Origin: Marasmius tenuissimus
Lineage: Eukaryota; Basidiomycota; Agaricomycetes; Agaricales; Marasmiaceae
Length of the DNA stretch: 64,000 nucleotides
Assembly: GCA_029532415.1 (NCBI GenBank)
Contig: JAQOTA010000047.1
Span: 1,054,001-1,118,000, forward strand
Direction: 5' to 3'
A program made the translations under genes and the position numbers. A model generated the notes under the pieces. The model was not told the DNA's origin. It ran no database searches and saw nothing but the letters and a program-made list of their open reading frames with translations. Of this stretch, positions 18,980 through 31,100 are shown piece by piece; position 1 is the first letter of the stretch; every line of letters begins with the position of its first letter.

Positions 18980-21689
18980 TTAACGAGTTTTACATAACAA
19001 AATTGATCATGCCACTCACTGCAGATCTTCCACGTGGAAACCTGCTTGCATGAATGTGCTCGGGCTGATGTCATGCATGGGAGGGGCCCCATTCAGCAGC
19101 TCTTGTGCCTCCTCAAGGGCATATGAAAGCCGTATGTTGGCCTCTGTGGTAACTGGTGAAAGGTTAGCTTGAGCTCATCTCTGTGAATGACCACGACTTA
19201 CTTGATGTTGACATGGCGTATGGATTGACCTTGGTTACCCCTTGCTCCCAATCCTCAACACTGGCTTTCCACTCAGCAACCATCACCGGGTCCTGCGAGT
19301 CATTGAATTCTGTGAACTCCTTCTGAGCCGCCTCACTCTGCTTGTGAGCGGTATGCCGTCGCTTTCGAAGAAGACGCCCTGTGAATTCATCAGCGAGGCA
19401 CTTCGTGATATGAGAACTGCAACTTACCCTGCCCAATATTCTTGTTATGGTTCGCATGAGAGAAGTGGTCGTCGAGTGTGTCTCGACAATGCCCAGGCCC
19501 CATCTCCACAGTAGAGTTAGCTGTTGGTCCCATGTGGGCCCAGTGTCTCTCCACACCCTCTCTGTCTGTTTGACCAGCACCCGGTAGCGAATGAAATGTG
19601 AATTCCTCCTGGCACTTCTGAATGTGGCCTTGAATATGGAGCTTGGGCACTGCAAACTGCCATTTCTTGGCATCAATTTGCATACGAAGGCCTTCGGGCA
19701 AGAGTAGCATCTGTTCTGCGAATTGGCAGCAGAACTGGCAACAGATGTCATAAGACAATACCCGGTTGAGGAATGAATCGGAGAGCTTTTGTGAGGATGC
19801 AATAGCGTAGTCAGTAAGACAATACCTAGACAATGAATCAGTAACAAAGAAAATCATCAAACAAGACACAAAAACGTACTTCTCGCCCTTTGTGGTGTCC
19901 ACGGTTCCGTTAGGCTCGACGACCTCATGACGAGCACAAATACAGAGTATAGTGCCAGTTTGGGCATATCCCCAGCTCAGTTCCGTGCTGGCCTGATCGA
20001 TGGCTTGTAAGCCTGGACATGAGCTGACCTCAGGGATCTTGATGGGCACCCAGCTCTGGAACTCTGTCTGGTCAACAAAGTAGGCCAGACTGAGGAGGCC
20101 AGGATCCTTCTTCTCGCTTGATATCATTCGGCCCTTTAGGTGGAAGCAAGCATCCACAGCAATAAATCTGTTGTACAGATACCTGTAATTGAATTAGCAT
20201 GAGAACGAGGTAGATTGTATGAATTACCCACTTTTGCTTGTCGGGAACTTCCTTCTAGTTACCTGGCAGGTTAACACCAGGCTGAGGGCATGCAATACAT
20301 CTGACCGCCACACGCCCCTTCGGGAGAGCATTGAGATCATGATTGACCTCATTCCCTACGCCAGCACGCTTCATTTGCTTGAGATACCTCCACTGTCGCA
20401 TCACCCGTATAAAAGCCTCGTACCAGTCCTGGAGAAGACAAATCAAATTGACTGGTGAGAAATCATTTGACATATTGGCACTGAAGACATACCTTGATAT
20501 TGACCGTCCCAGTTGCATCCGTTTGCTTCTCAAGAGCCTTGTAGTAGTCAAATAGGTTGACCTTTCCTTGTAGAGTGAGATTGTGGAAGAATGTTATTGT
20601 CCTGAACGTAAACGCCGTTGCTGCCTCGTTCACCGTTGCTGGATAGAGCCGGAAGCGGAGTAGTTGTTGCCAAAGACTGCCAACATTTATTTGACAACAA
20701 CAGTAGGTGACAGTGATGTCTTGAATCCCGCTCAGGTTGACAACTGTGAACTCTATTCGTGTATGTTGTTGAACTTTGCAGGTCTCACTGGGAAGATGGC
20801 CCAGCTGGACAGTGAGACCCAAGGAAGCAAGCATTCTTCATTTGAAGTAAACACTGTTCCAGTACTATAATACGAGAAGCTCTGAGTAAGGCTGAACGGT
20901 CATTGAGTGATCGAAATGCGCACCTCCAATAAATCAAATGGGTGGTTCTGATGAGACGCTACAGTGCAATCCTTGCAGAGCATCCCTCCCTGATACACTC
21001 CCAGCACCGATATAGTGCACCCGTTGCCTTGCATTCCAAACATGAATCTTGCTTCCGATAGCCACGTCCATCGAGCGCCATCATCTCATCAAGGAATGTG
21101 GATGCTACGCCTTTCCGGTCTTGCATCGGCTCAGCCTAGTTTAAGAAATTGGCATTGGAAAAAAATTTGGCAATGTGCATGGAAAACTCACCAATGAAAC
21201 ACTCTTGGCCGTCATCTTCTTCTGCTGGCCTTTAGCTATGGCCATGTCTTCCATTCCATGGACCAAGTCGTCGTCAACCAGAAGCTGGAAGATAGATTTG
21301 AAGGGGTAATCTTGATCAGGTTCAGTGGGATGGAACAAATTGAGTTTGTCGAAGGCCTGGATGCGAGCTTGGTTCTCCTTGCTGTGGAAGTGAACCCTCC
21401 AGCGCTGTATGCGTTTTCCATCAGCGGAAAACGACTCAAGATGAAGGTAAGAGGTTTGGTCGGTGGGTTGGGCCGGCTTAGGTGTGAGGTTGAATGTTTG
21501 AGGACCTAAGAGATCCTGTTTGGCCTTCCTAGCATGTCTTTTAGCCAGCTTGGATGGTTTCAGCATCTTGTCAATGGTGTAACGTGTTGCCGTCAACGGA
21601 GGAAGCAAGAAGGAAGCAAGAGGAAGACTCACAGCGTTCACCCAGTAAACGGAATCACGGGATCCAGCCCAGCGCCTCTTGGGCACTCT

Positions 21690-23135
21690 GGACGGTAGTC
21701 GGATCGTTATCCCGCTCGGACTTCTCTGACCTGACCAGGGTTAACAAGTCTCTGGTCCGAGACCACGACACTTCTTCTTTCACTGTCATGACTCCATTTA
21801 CAACGTTCAGGTGGGTATTTTCTAACAATTCTGAACATGCCTCTCCACTCACAACACATTCACACAGCTCAGGAAAGCCACCTCAAGATGTACCCTGATT
21901 TCCTGCTCAAAAGGTATCTCATCTTGTTTGTCTTTCATGTTTGCTCATCGATCTGTTCCCAGATTTTTCATTTCAGATTTTTCATTTCCTCACCCAGTTA
22001 GAACGCTTTGGTTTTCTCGAGCTGGTAATCACAAAAAAGTAAGTGAGTCCGTCACCTTCCATCCACTGATTGCTGTACTGACTGTCTTTTTTGTTTTGGC
22101 TAGCCAACATTCAAACATGGAGTGAGTATGGCTGAACATCTATTTGCTTGACCCTGACCTTCTGATTTTTTGAAAATCCTGTCAACCTGACTCTTTTGGA
22201 TTCACCCACATCTAGAAGATACTCACACACTTCCAAGGTTCGCTACCTCCCGGCTCTCATTGGTATTGTACCACTGAACGGCTTTGTAATCAGGACTAAA
22301 TCGTCTTGTCGACGCATAACCATTCCAATGCTGCCTTCGGGCTTGTGTTCGCTCAACTTTCTGTCTGCAAGAGGTATGACAGTGCACCCTCTTTCCTCTA
22401 CTCCTCTCTGCGTTCAGGCTTGGCCAGAAGAGATTGATATTTACGGGCTATGAGGTACATGCCTGATTTGCATGCTTATTCTCCTGTTTTAATAATCTCC
22501 CTGTACTCTGCTCATAATAGGTATGTGACATATTACACCCCCTCCCTTCTATTGCCCTGGTTCATCTTAATCTTAGATTCATTCTCGATTCAATCCACTT
22601 TCGACATATCTTTCAGGCGAAGTCGCTGCAAACTGGCCCCGTTGTCTTCCCTCAGGCCAACACATGGGTGTTTCACCCTTTGTTCTGGGCTCAGTCTCGA
22701 CTCAATCCAGTCCCAACATACCATCCCAATGAGCGTGCCACGAATCCGCCCCAGCCCCCATTGTTTTCCCTGATCTCACATGTGGGTACTATGCTTATCA
22801 TCTTCATCCCCCCGTTGATTTAGTTTCAACAGCCAAGCAGCAGAATGTTCTGCAACTCCGGGTCATTCCTGGAATCACTGATAGCATGTTGCTGATCACC
22901 GCAGATAGGGTGATAGGCTACTGATAGGCTGGAGTAATGCATAGTAACCACCGTCATCGTAGCGGCTCAAATATACACACTCCCTGATCAATGATCTACT
23001 ATCCACATGAGTGAAATAATATAAAAGCCCAGGTCTTTGTGGCTCATGTGCACACTACCTCAGTAAACAAGTCCTACCCTTAGTGAGTTACAGCTACTAG
23101 TTATTGTTCTTCTACCTGGAAGCTAACGTGCCGTA
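21690..23135. other. KDZ1 interior, nothing recognised
   Basis: This follows the N-terminal end of the KDZ1 transposase. Only short open frames in changing registers were found. A TATA-like run (ATATAAAAG near 23020) precedes a block that could be an LTR-like fragment, but no partner was found. Confidence 0.25.
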
Positions 23136-23375
23136 GTGAGTGCATTGCCCCGTCCTACGCCTAAATTGCAAGGCAAGCATCTTCGCCACATCAGAGCCTA
23201 TATGCCGATCGTTAGACCAATGACAATATCTTATGACACAACCTGTCGGTATCCAACGGAATTCGTGAGGAACACTTGTGCTCGTTGGGACCAGGAAATT
23301 CTGCGGGATACATATGGACGTTGCAATGGGGAATCAGTTGAACGTAGGTGGACCAAAGCAAAACCGAAGCTGTGA
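23136..23375 (+). pseudogene. KDZ-like transposase fragment, plus strand
   Basis: An 80-codon frame reads MTISYDTTCRYPTEFVRN then NGESVERRWTKA. SYDxxC and GESVERxW resemble the second Asp and the Glu regions of KDZ transposases (SYDICCQF, GEGVERHW), but they are brought close together, as if the middle had been lost. It lies on the strand opposite the main KDZ1 transposase. It may be a relic of another copy, or chance. Confidence 0.3.
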
Positions 23376-24156
23376 AGTAGTCCGACTCTGTTGTATTGTA
23401 CACCCAGTGTTTCAAAAATCATCGGGATTGTTCAAATTCGACGCTCAGTACAATCTATACCGTACATACTATCTGAGAGCCCACTCTTAAGTGCAGGGGG
23501 CACAAAAAGCCCTTTGATGAATCAAGGCCCGAACCTCCTTGGAAAGTCAATGAACTCCGAGAGCCGCATTTCGGGGCATCCACGCAGTCACAGCCACTTC
23601 AACTCGTGCCTTCCCTTCAAACAGAGACACTGGTAGAATTCCTCAGGTTCTTGCATGGCAGACTAAAGTTGTGTGAAGACGAATACCAACTAATCAACAT
23701 GATAAAACTCACTTTGGTAGTGAATGGCTTGAACGTTGGGCGAAATGATGAACCCTGTCGAGGCTTGAATGCCGCATGTCTTATATCATGAGAAATAACC
23801 CTAGATCTTGATCTTTCCTACCGGTCATATCCAGTTCGGCGTCACACCACCATAAGTTGATGTGATAGAGAACCTCTGGGCCTCTTCTATGCCCCGCCAT
23901 CGAGACAGTAGCTGTTGGAGGTATTGAGCTGTAGATGCAGGGATATTCAGTACATAGCCTATAGGGAATGAGGTGAACGCCTCACTGAGAGGTCCTGTCA
24001 AACCCAACGCTTCAAAACACCAGAAGACCTTGATCCGCTTACGGGTTGTAATCCGGCCCTGCCATACCACCGCACAACTGCTCTGTCAAGGGCGGCCCTC
24101 AAATACATCAGTTCATCGAAGGGTATTGAAAGTATCAGTGACATTCATTGACTTCT
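23376..24156. other. KDZ1 interior, no gene resolved
   Basis: A minus-strand frame at 23825-24070 may be a 3' exon or overlap of the companion gene upstream of it, but nothing in it is diagnostic. Confidence 0.25.
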
Positions 24157-25062
24157 TTACATGCAAAGATCCTTGTTGACGAAATTATAGTTGAGCCATT
24201 TCTCTTCAGCGGGGCTCTGGTATGGAAGCTTCTTCTCGTTGTGCAAAGCCTGTAAATCACCGGCCAGTCCCCAAAGTAGGAGATCACTGATGCACTGCCC
24301 AACGTGGTGGAACCGTTTTACCAGATTATCTGCTTCCTGATACCTCTCCGATTGCCCATATTTGCGCAAAATACCATCCCGAATCCATGCAGCGGTGTCT
24401 GCCATTCGATAGAACTTTGCCTCGATAGGTGTGACTGGGGAATCGGGAGAGGTGGGCGAGTAACCAGAATCTAGCCAGTCAACGAGCTTCGTATATAAAG
24501 ATTCGACATATTCAGTACCGCAGCCAAGAAGGATATCATCCAGTCGGTTATGAAGATGTCGAAGTCTCCATATGAGGTCTCTGAGGCAGAAGTGGTAACA
24601 TGAGGTTCCTGTTGAAAACAATTAGGCAGTGGAACGTACCCGCTTCTGGCGGTGCTTTTGGCATTGGTCAACTTCGACTTCAAGCACATGTCTTGCTCTA
24701 GCTCACGCTCCTCACAACGCAGGATGCGCGCCTCAGTCCTACAGAACCTCAACGACATGCATTCAGAACAAAAGAAGGGAGCAACATACAACTTGCGCTC
24801 GTTCTTTTTCATCCTACCAAAACAAGAATACTGAGGTTAGAGCTACAGATAAGGGAGTATGAAGGCAGTAGACATGATACCTTCTCTCCCTTTCCACTTG
24901 CTTTAGCGTTTTGATCTTCTGTGAGTTCCTTGAATAGTCTTCAGGAAAGTAGAGGTCCAAACCGCATATAGAGCGAACATACCTTTCATAATAACTTGCA
25001 GACTTTGCACGTATGGCTTGCCTCTGTTGTTCTTTCATCTTGTACTTTTTGGGTCGAGGCAT
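24157..25062 (-). CDS. KDZ1 companion gene, MPR-type basic coiled-coil protein
   Basis: Start chosen at 25062 (MPRPKKYKMKEQQRQAIRAK). A GT-AG intron after YYER removes a stretch and joins NSQKIKTLKQVERERR, giving a very basic N-terminus that looks DNA- or RNA-binding. The matching gene in KDZ2 (53225) has the same layout with its intron at the same point (FYDK then NRSAILESKKEKR). Downstream exons are acidic and helical: LRHLHNRLDDILLG, IEAKFYRMADTAAWIRDGIL, QADNLVKRFHHVGQ-like. The reading frame near the join at about 24620 is not resolved, so the copy may be damaged. The family looks specific to KDZ-bearing loci. No enzymatic motif was seen; an accessory or transposition-linked role is inferred from context only. 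Confidence 0.5.
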
Positions 25063-25862
25063 TGCTGAAATGTACGAGGGACGATGGTGGAGGTTGGGGT
25101 CAAAGCAGTGAGAAACTAAATAGACACCCATTTACACTAGCTTGTCCTCACTGATCTTGAACTTCAGCTTCTTGTATTTCTAGCCCCCACGCACAGATCC
25201 AGCCTTCCAAGGATTGCTATATGTCTGAGAGATGCTATATCAAGACTATGAATTACTTTGACCACATCTGGTTAGGTGTTGAGTGAGAGACGTAGCGGTA
25301 AATGCCCCCGTATACTTATTCAACTTTTGCATCATTCTACCAGGATACACAATATCCTCACGTTTTCAGATCGCACAAAATTCAGTCATGAGGCTCTTCA
25401 ACACCCGAATAGGCATCTTCCAAGATATCACACAAGAATATGCAGAGTAGGGTTGGTAAGAGCAATGACAATGGGGTTAAGAGTGTCTGTGGCCCTGCCG
25501 AACCAAAGCTTAACTTTGGACTTTGAGACTTTATTCCCGTTTAAGTTCAATGTTATCTAGCTCAGCTACATCTGAAGGTTTAAATTCAATCGAAAGAGCT
25601 AGTACGTGTACGGCCTATCCTCTGTTGAACGCATAATTCAACAAGTGAGCGTGCACAGTGGCAGGTAGTACGAAGAGTTTTACTTGAGGCTGTGGTTTCA
25701 ACTTATGTCATCAATCAATATAGATGGAGAAATGATATCTTGTAATGTAGATGATTGTGTAAATAACACTCAAGCATACAGGTTCAACAAAGTAAATCAA
25801 ATACAACAGATAGGATATGTACTCTCGAATCCTTTGTTTACCAAACCTCTCCACCATCGCTC
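25063..25862. other. KDZ1 interior spacer
   Basis: AT-rich spacer between the companion gene start and the 3' end of the next minus-strand gene. No gene was seen. Confidence 0.25.
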
Positions 25863-26705
25863 TCAGAAACTCTTTCTTCGATGTGCCACTGTCCCAAAGA
25901 TCCAGTATCCATTGTTTGTGCTCTGCCCATCAGTGAGTTTGAATATAGAGTGTGGCCCACGCGTGAGCACTATCAATGGCTGCTGCCAGCAACGCTGCTT
26001 CTCCAGACGATATGGACATAGCTGGGCAAATGCCCTGTACCACAAACTTTTGAACCCATGATGCATCCAAGGGGGCGTCAGTTGGGGAGTAGTAATACAG
26101 TTGATTGGAAGGCTTGTTGCTGCTGAGAATATGAGAGACAAGGGCACTAGTGACTGAGCCAAATACGTAGGCCATCATTGCGGGTGGTGGGGTGTTGACA
26201 TCTTTGCCTTCAACACCAGTCAGAGTGTCAATTCTGGATATAACATTGTCTGTAACGAAAGGGGAGAAGAGTTCGAGCAACTTACTGATCACAATAGACT
26301 CCAGGACGAGCTCTGCGGCGGACGTCAACATATAGTGTTGCTTCTCCGTATGCCTTGATCAATTCCTCATTGATCTCACTCATGACTGGCAAGCTCGTGA
26401 GCTGTTCTGCAAAGCTTTCCTGACTCGGCTGTTTGGAACAAACCTCACGAAACAGTGTGGAGACCATATGGTTGAATTGACGGCAGTCCTCCTCACAGCT
26501 AAATGCTATGAAAAGAGGGAAAAGGGCGTCCTTGTCCTGTGAACTTGGGCTCAAGATGGATAGCTCAGTAAGCGATTTTTGTACTGAAATGTTGCACTTA
26601 CATCTCGGCAATTATTTGGAGGTAGCCCGTATCATTGACACGAAGAAAGCGCAATGGAGCTGAGGAAGGTAAGGGAGCCGAGGGACTTGTGGTAACTACA
26701 CTCAT
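25863..26705 (-). CDS. KDZ1 hypothetical protein, possible viroplasmin-like motif
   Basis: Proposed start at 26705 (MSVVTTSPSAPLPSSAPLRF), an exon to about 26610, then an exon containing DKDALFPLFIAFSCEEDCRQ, EINEELIKAYGEATLYVDVR and RRARPGVYCDQ, and a last exon with SRIDTLTGVEGKDVN to about 25863. The YVDVRRRARPGVYCD line resembles the start of the viroplasmin/RNase H1 N-terminal domain (YVVxxGRxxGIYxxW), followed after an intron by an LTGV line. The first intron join does not close cleanly in frame, so the copy may be broken. If right, the domain would bind RNA-DNA hybrids or double-stranded RNA. The call is weak. Confidence 0.38.
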
Positions 26706-26848
26706 AGCGACAATTTCTGTGTCAAGATTGGCATTTTAAATCTAGGCTTGGATGAGGAACAGGGAAATTGGAACGAAGGCCCCCTCAGATCAATTTCCGA
26801 TCCTTTTATCAGTGCCTGCGGCAATTGCCGAGATCCAGATGTGAGATG

Positions 26849-27893
26849 ATTTTGATGGACGGCGAACCTAAAAACGCTCATCTCTTTCAACCAACCCCAC
26901 CACTTGTAACTTCATGTACGTTTACTCTACCTCTTTTCATCGCTGTAAGCATCTGACAATTCCCAGATGCCTTGGACCCTCAAGACTATCCTTGATGCCG
27001 GCAACAGCATTGTTGTTGTGCCCAACTATTCTCCCTAGACCTGTCGACCACCATTTTTTGATAAGCCAGGGAAGCCATTGAAGACGACACCCAATCTTAA
27101 CAACTACTACAGCTGTCCTTATGGGCCTCCCAATTTTTGTAGGGGGATATATCGGGAATACGGGTGAGCAAGGCACGAAGAGTAGTTTCGACAACTAACA
27201 AACATATTTACTTTTCCAGCGACATCGCTCGCCAACTCAAGTCCCAGGATGGTGGCTTGCGAGGAACTGGTGTTACCTATACCGGCTTCTTCACGATGGA
27301 AGAAGCAGAGGCAGATTGGGCGCACGTTTGTATCAGCTTTCACAACGACCAAGAACACCTACACCACCGAGCAATTGGAAGACTGCAGGCTGACAACGCA
27401 GCAGCCGACGCCCACGCCGCCGTGATTTATTCAGCCATTGAACGTCTACACCCTCGTCTTGCTCCGCGTTCCACGATTCCATATTAATCCGGCAACTTCA
27501 CGTCAACCTCGCAGCGTCTTTTACACCAGACACCCCTGTCGTTGCCATCCAGATCTCTCAATGCTCAACCACCTTCTTCACCGTCATCTACTCGCCCAGT
27601 GAGATTCAACGGTGTCCTTATTGGATGGGTGCTGTACGTTGGATCTTTGGACGGGGTGGAAGCCCATTCAAACCTGTAAGCCATGCGTTGTTTCGAAATT
27701 TCCTCAGCTGATTATGATTTTGACCCCAAGGAAAAGTGCACATGATGCACTCAAGGTCGCCCTGTCCGAAGGACCGGCCATCATCATCTTGGCCCAGGAG
27801 ATTGAGCAGGCGGCTGACGCCAATCGTACCATGCAACTCAGCTACACCCTGGAGCATGCCGAGCTCGAGGATGAGCCGGAAGGCGCCAAATAA
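26849..27893 (+). CDS. KDZ1 viroplasmin-domain-like protein
   Basis: Around an intron at about 27172-27220 (GTGAGC to TTTCCAG) the joined frame reads NNYYSCPYGPP, FCRGIYREYGDIARQL, then TGVTYTGFFTMEEAEADWAH. RGIY with a following Q-L and the Y-x-G-F-x-T-x-EEA-x-x-x-W line is the layout of a viroplasmin/RNase H1 N-terminal domain, which binds nucleic-acid duplexes. A later exon ends AIIILAQEIEQAADANRTMQ and a Glu-rich tail at 27893. The 5' part (from about 26849) and the stretch 27490-27730 are not resolved and contain stops in the frames I tried. Its counterpart in KDZ2 is on the minus strand at 54.8-55.8 kb. Confidence 0.42.
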
Positions 27894-28180
27894 TTTTCCC
27901 TCAGTATTTTCTATGTTTGGATACACACTTGCTGCGTCGGTTTCTTTCGATATGTTTTCGTTGTAGATACAGGGACCAGAAGAGTAAGAAAATGTCACTG
28001 GAGGCTTTCGAATCATATGTACATCAATTCCCCTACAACAACTGTTGCGATCTAAGGGTGATAGCACCAAGATAGGGCCCCATGGGTTCCGTCTGGCGCT
28101 TACCCCAAAATCAAATCCGAGGTCCCTGTTTGTTTAGCCACCGACGTAAAATTGCAATACTCCCTCACAGGAAAATTGCA

Positions 28181-31100
28181 ATGTTCTCCCGTCCTACCAT
28201 GCCTGACTCAGAGATGAGCATAGAAAATGCACTCTCCGGCGAAGGCCTTCAGCAAGATGGTGGCGACCGTGGTGAACAACACATTGATCCAACACCATCT
28301 ACAGCATCGAAACACCCTCAATCGCCTACAGCTGAGCCCCAGCCAATTATACCGCCCACATCAAGCAAAGTACCTCCTCCCGCATCAGAACAGTCTCCCT
28401 TGTCAGGAGCCCAGCCATCACCTCCTACTACAACCACTGAGCATACCCAAGGGCCTCAGAAGCCATCTGATGGTCTTACACACGTTCAAGCTTCATCCCC
28501 TTCACCGTCCCAACCAATCACAACAATGGTCAACGACCAGCCAGCGTTTCCATTGCCAGAACATCCTCCCTCGCCCCCTCCGCTACCACCACCTACTGCA
28601 GCCATAGAACATACCCAAGAGCCTCAGAAAACGTCTAACAATCCCACAAATATTCAGGCTCCAGCTCCTCTGCCTATCCTGCCCACAGGTCAAACTCAAG
28701 AGTCTCAACAATTGCCTGATGGTCCTGCAGACACTCACGCTCTTGGGACCTCGACTGCTGAAAAAGAAAGTAAGTTGCAATCAAATACAAAGCCATCGTG
28801 TATATGCTGACATATTAACATAATTTTCAGTAGGAGCAACAAGTCTACCCTTTCAGGTGCCAGAAGATGACAAATCACAAGATGAAGATGCGGAAGAGAA
28901 GACAACAGCACAGAAACTGAAGCGTCAAGGGAGCCCTGGAACGTTCTTGGGAGACCGGTTGGAGTTTCTGGAGTCACATCTTTTGGAATACCTTGCGTTG
29001 GGCTCACGAACAAAGGCCAAGAAGGAGTGGTGGTTTCGTCTCATACCACATTATCTTGAGCTGTTCCCCATTGAAGAGTATCCTCTACCTCAAAGGAAGG
29101 ATACTGGGTTCAGTGAAAATTCGGCGGCACAGTTGAAGGGGATGTCCGCATCTGAGCGCTGCTTGTATTGCGCAAAGCACAAGTGCTACAAGATGACAGA
29201 CGGGGAACAACTTCTTGAGGTATTTGCCATGTACTGAGCTCATGAATATCCCTGATAAATGATTAACAGATGATCAAGAATTGGTTCCGTTGGCGGCAAG
29301 GGAAACTCAATGATCACAGCCCGTTCAAGAAGTTTCTTGAGGATTTGCAGAAGCCCAGAAAGCGCCCGAGGAAGTGACAGGGATGCCATATACTGCTTGG
29401 CGATCCGCAGTATGATGACAAGATCAGGAACAGGTCAAAAGAGACCAGTCCCCATGACCTTTTGAGTTGTCGTCTGCAAGCTGCCCGAGAGATTATTGTG
29501 GAGATGAAGCCGGACGAGAAGGCCACTCTGGATGCCAGACTACAGGAGGAGCATCAACTAGCGATGATTGAGTGGGGTGGTGGTGGATCTGAGGAGGAAG
29601 AAGAAGATGACAAGAACAGCGAAGGAGATGAGAATGAAGATCAAGTCAAGGACCGAGAGGAAGAGGCTGCGAGAATGAAAAGTTATGTGAAGTTGTAATT
29701 GTAGCTCAATATCCTAGCTGACCAGGTCTACTTGAAGGTGTTGCCTAGCCTTAGGAAGAGTTGTACAGCCCCTTCTCGAAGGGCTTTGAAAGTACACAGG
29801 CTACTCCATCTTGTTGATGGCTGGAGAAGTCAAGCAAATCAATGACACAAAGTTCACTGGTTACATGTACATTCTCCTATTTTATTGCACAAAAATAGGC
29901 TCATCCATTGGCACCCTAGCCTCTCCTCTCATCCCAAAGGTACCACGCCATTCCTTCTCTTCAATGAAGAGCAGGCCCAGAAAGCCAGTCACACGTTTGG
30001 TGATTGGCTCAAGCACATCAGAACAGTGACCGAGCTGTCACAGTCAATCACTGCCCTCAGCGTCGCCTCCATCATCGACTCCTGCCCCAGAACCTCATTC
30101 TGAACCCAGGCTTCCTCTGCTACCCAAGCATCATCCTCTTCCATCAAACCTGATGTACCTGAACAGCAACAGCAACCCTCTGATCCTGCTGAACAGATGT
30201 CCAGCAAAACTAGAAGGCAGCGGTCGAAGCGGGAGGGAAAGTCTGAGAGGAAAGAGAGGGCAAAGGAATTGAGTGCAAAGGAATCTGATGGGAAGACAGG
30301 GAGAACGAAGGGCCAAGGTCGTAAAAAGGCCAACAATGCCGACAGCGCCGAGTCTGACCTGGATACCAACGAGTCAACTGACTGGTCTAAGGTAGTCGAG
30401 GAGGAGAGCAGAGAAGAGTCGTTGGACAATGAAGATGGACCGGAAGTTGAGGTGAACATCTCGCCCAAGGAGCACGCCAAGTTGTCTTACAATGAGCGAT
30501 GGGAAATCAATATTGCCTGTAAGAATCAACATCTCCAGACAATCCTCAAAGATATCGAAAAGGCACTACCACCAACAAAGAGAGAGTGTGAGGAAAAGGA
30601 AAAGGAGGCTAGGCATAAGAAGCGACAACATGCCATTGTCGAAAAGGCAGAACAACGGGGAGAACCCAGGAGGTTGTCAAGACTAACACAGGTATGTCCA
30701 TCATCCGCTTTTCTCTATTCTCTTGGGAACCTCACCTTTCAATACGACAGCAAACAAACAATGCTGGCAAACATGACCTCCAAACAAATACCTTGTTATC
30801 CGTTAAGGTATGCTTCTACTGGCTCAATACGCATTTGCTGTCTCAACATCTTTCAAGCAGGCCATAAAGAACACCGCAAGATCACCCGACCCCCTCCACT
30901 GGCCAGAAGTCTACACAATGGCTCTTGAATACGTGGACAATGGCACTCAGGAGACGTTCCCCCAGTTTGAGGAGCACCTCAAGGCGCTGTTTGTTAAGTT
31001 TGAGGTTAATTACGACTACAGCCTACTAAAACCACTTTTCACGCAGATGTGGGCTGGAGAAACCGACACTGCTGCAGTTCGAGCAGGTGTTTGTGCCGTT

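Larger units (their letters stand above)
8616..21566 (-). pseudogene. KDZ1 transposase (KDZ family), intron-split by copia-1
   Basis: The order on the minus strand is an N-terminal region (from about 21566), a Cys-rich block (about 21060-20930), EWNG-to-DDE region and C-terminal helices. Family motifs are VDACFHLKGR (first Asp), SYDICCQF (second Asp) and GVERHWAHMG (Glu), with ICARHEVVEPNG and VPKLHIQGH between; these fit KDZ transposases, which cut and paste DNA. The C-terminal part, SWARKRRWQEELALVDEEMH then a Pro run, lies at 9779-8616. The exon joins across an intron 19019-9793; removing copia-1 leaves a 51-nt intron and joins HVEDLQ to RQLTLDLKHL. Breaks: a frameshift near 20995 in the Cys block (RCWEC against YQGGMLCKDC), and TGA stops in frame at 9356-9354 and 9119-9117. 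The upstream start is uncertain. Confidence 0.72.

Noticed and set aside
22990..23130. A solo LTR with a TATA box
   Set aside because: ATATAAAAG and a transcript-like leader are suggestive, but no TG...CA borders, target duplication or second copy was found.
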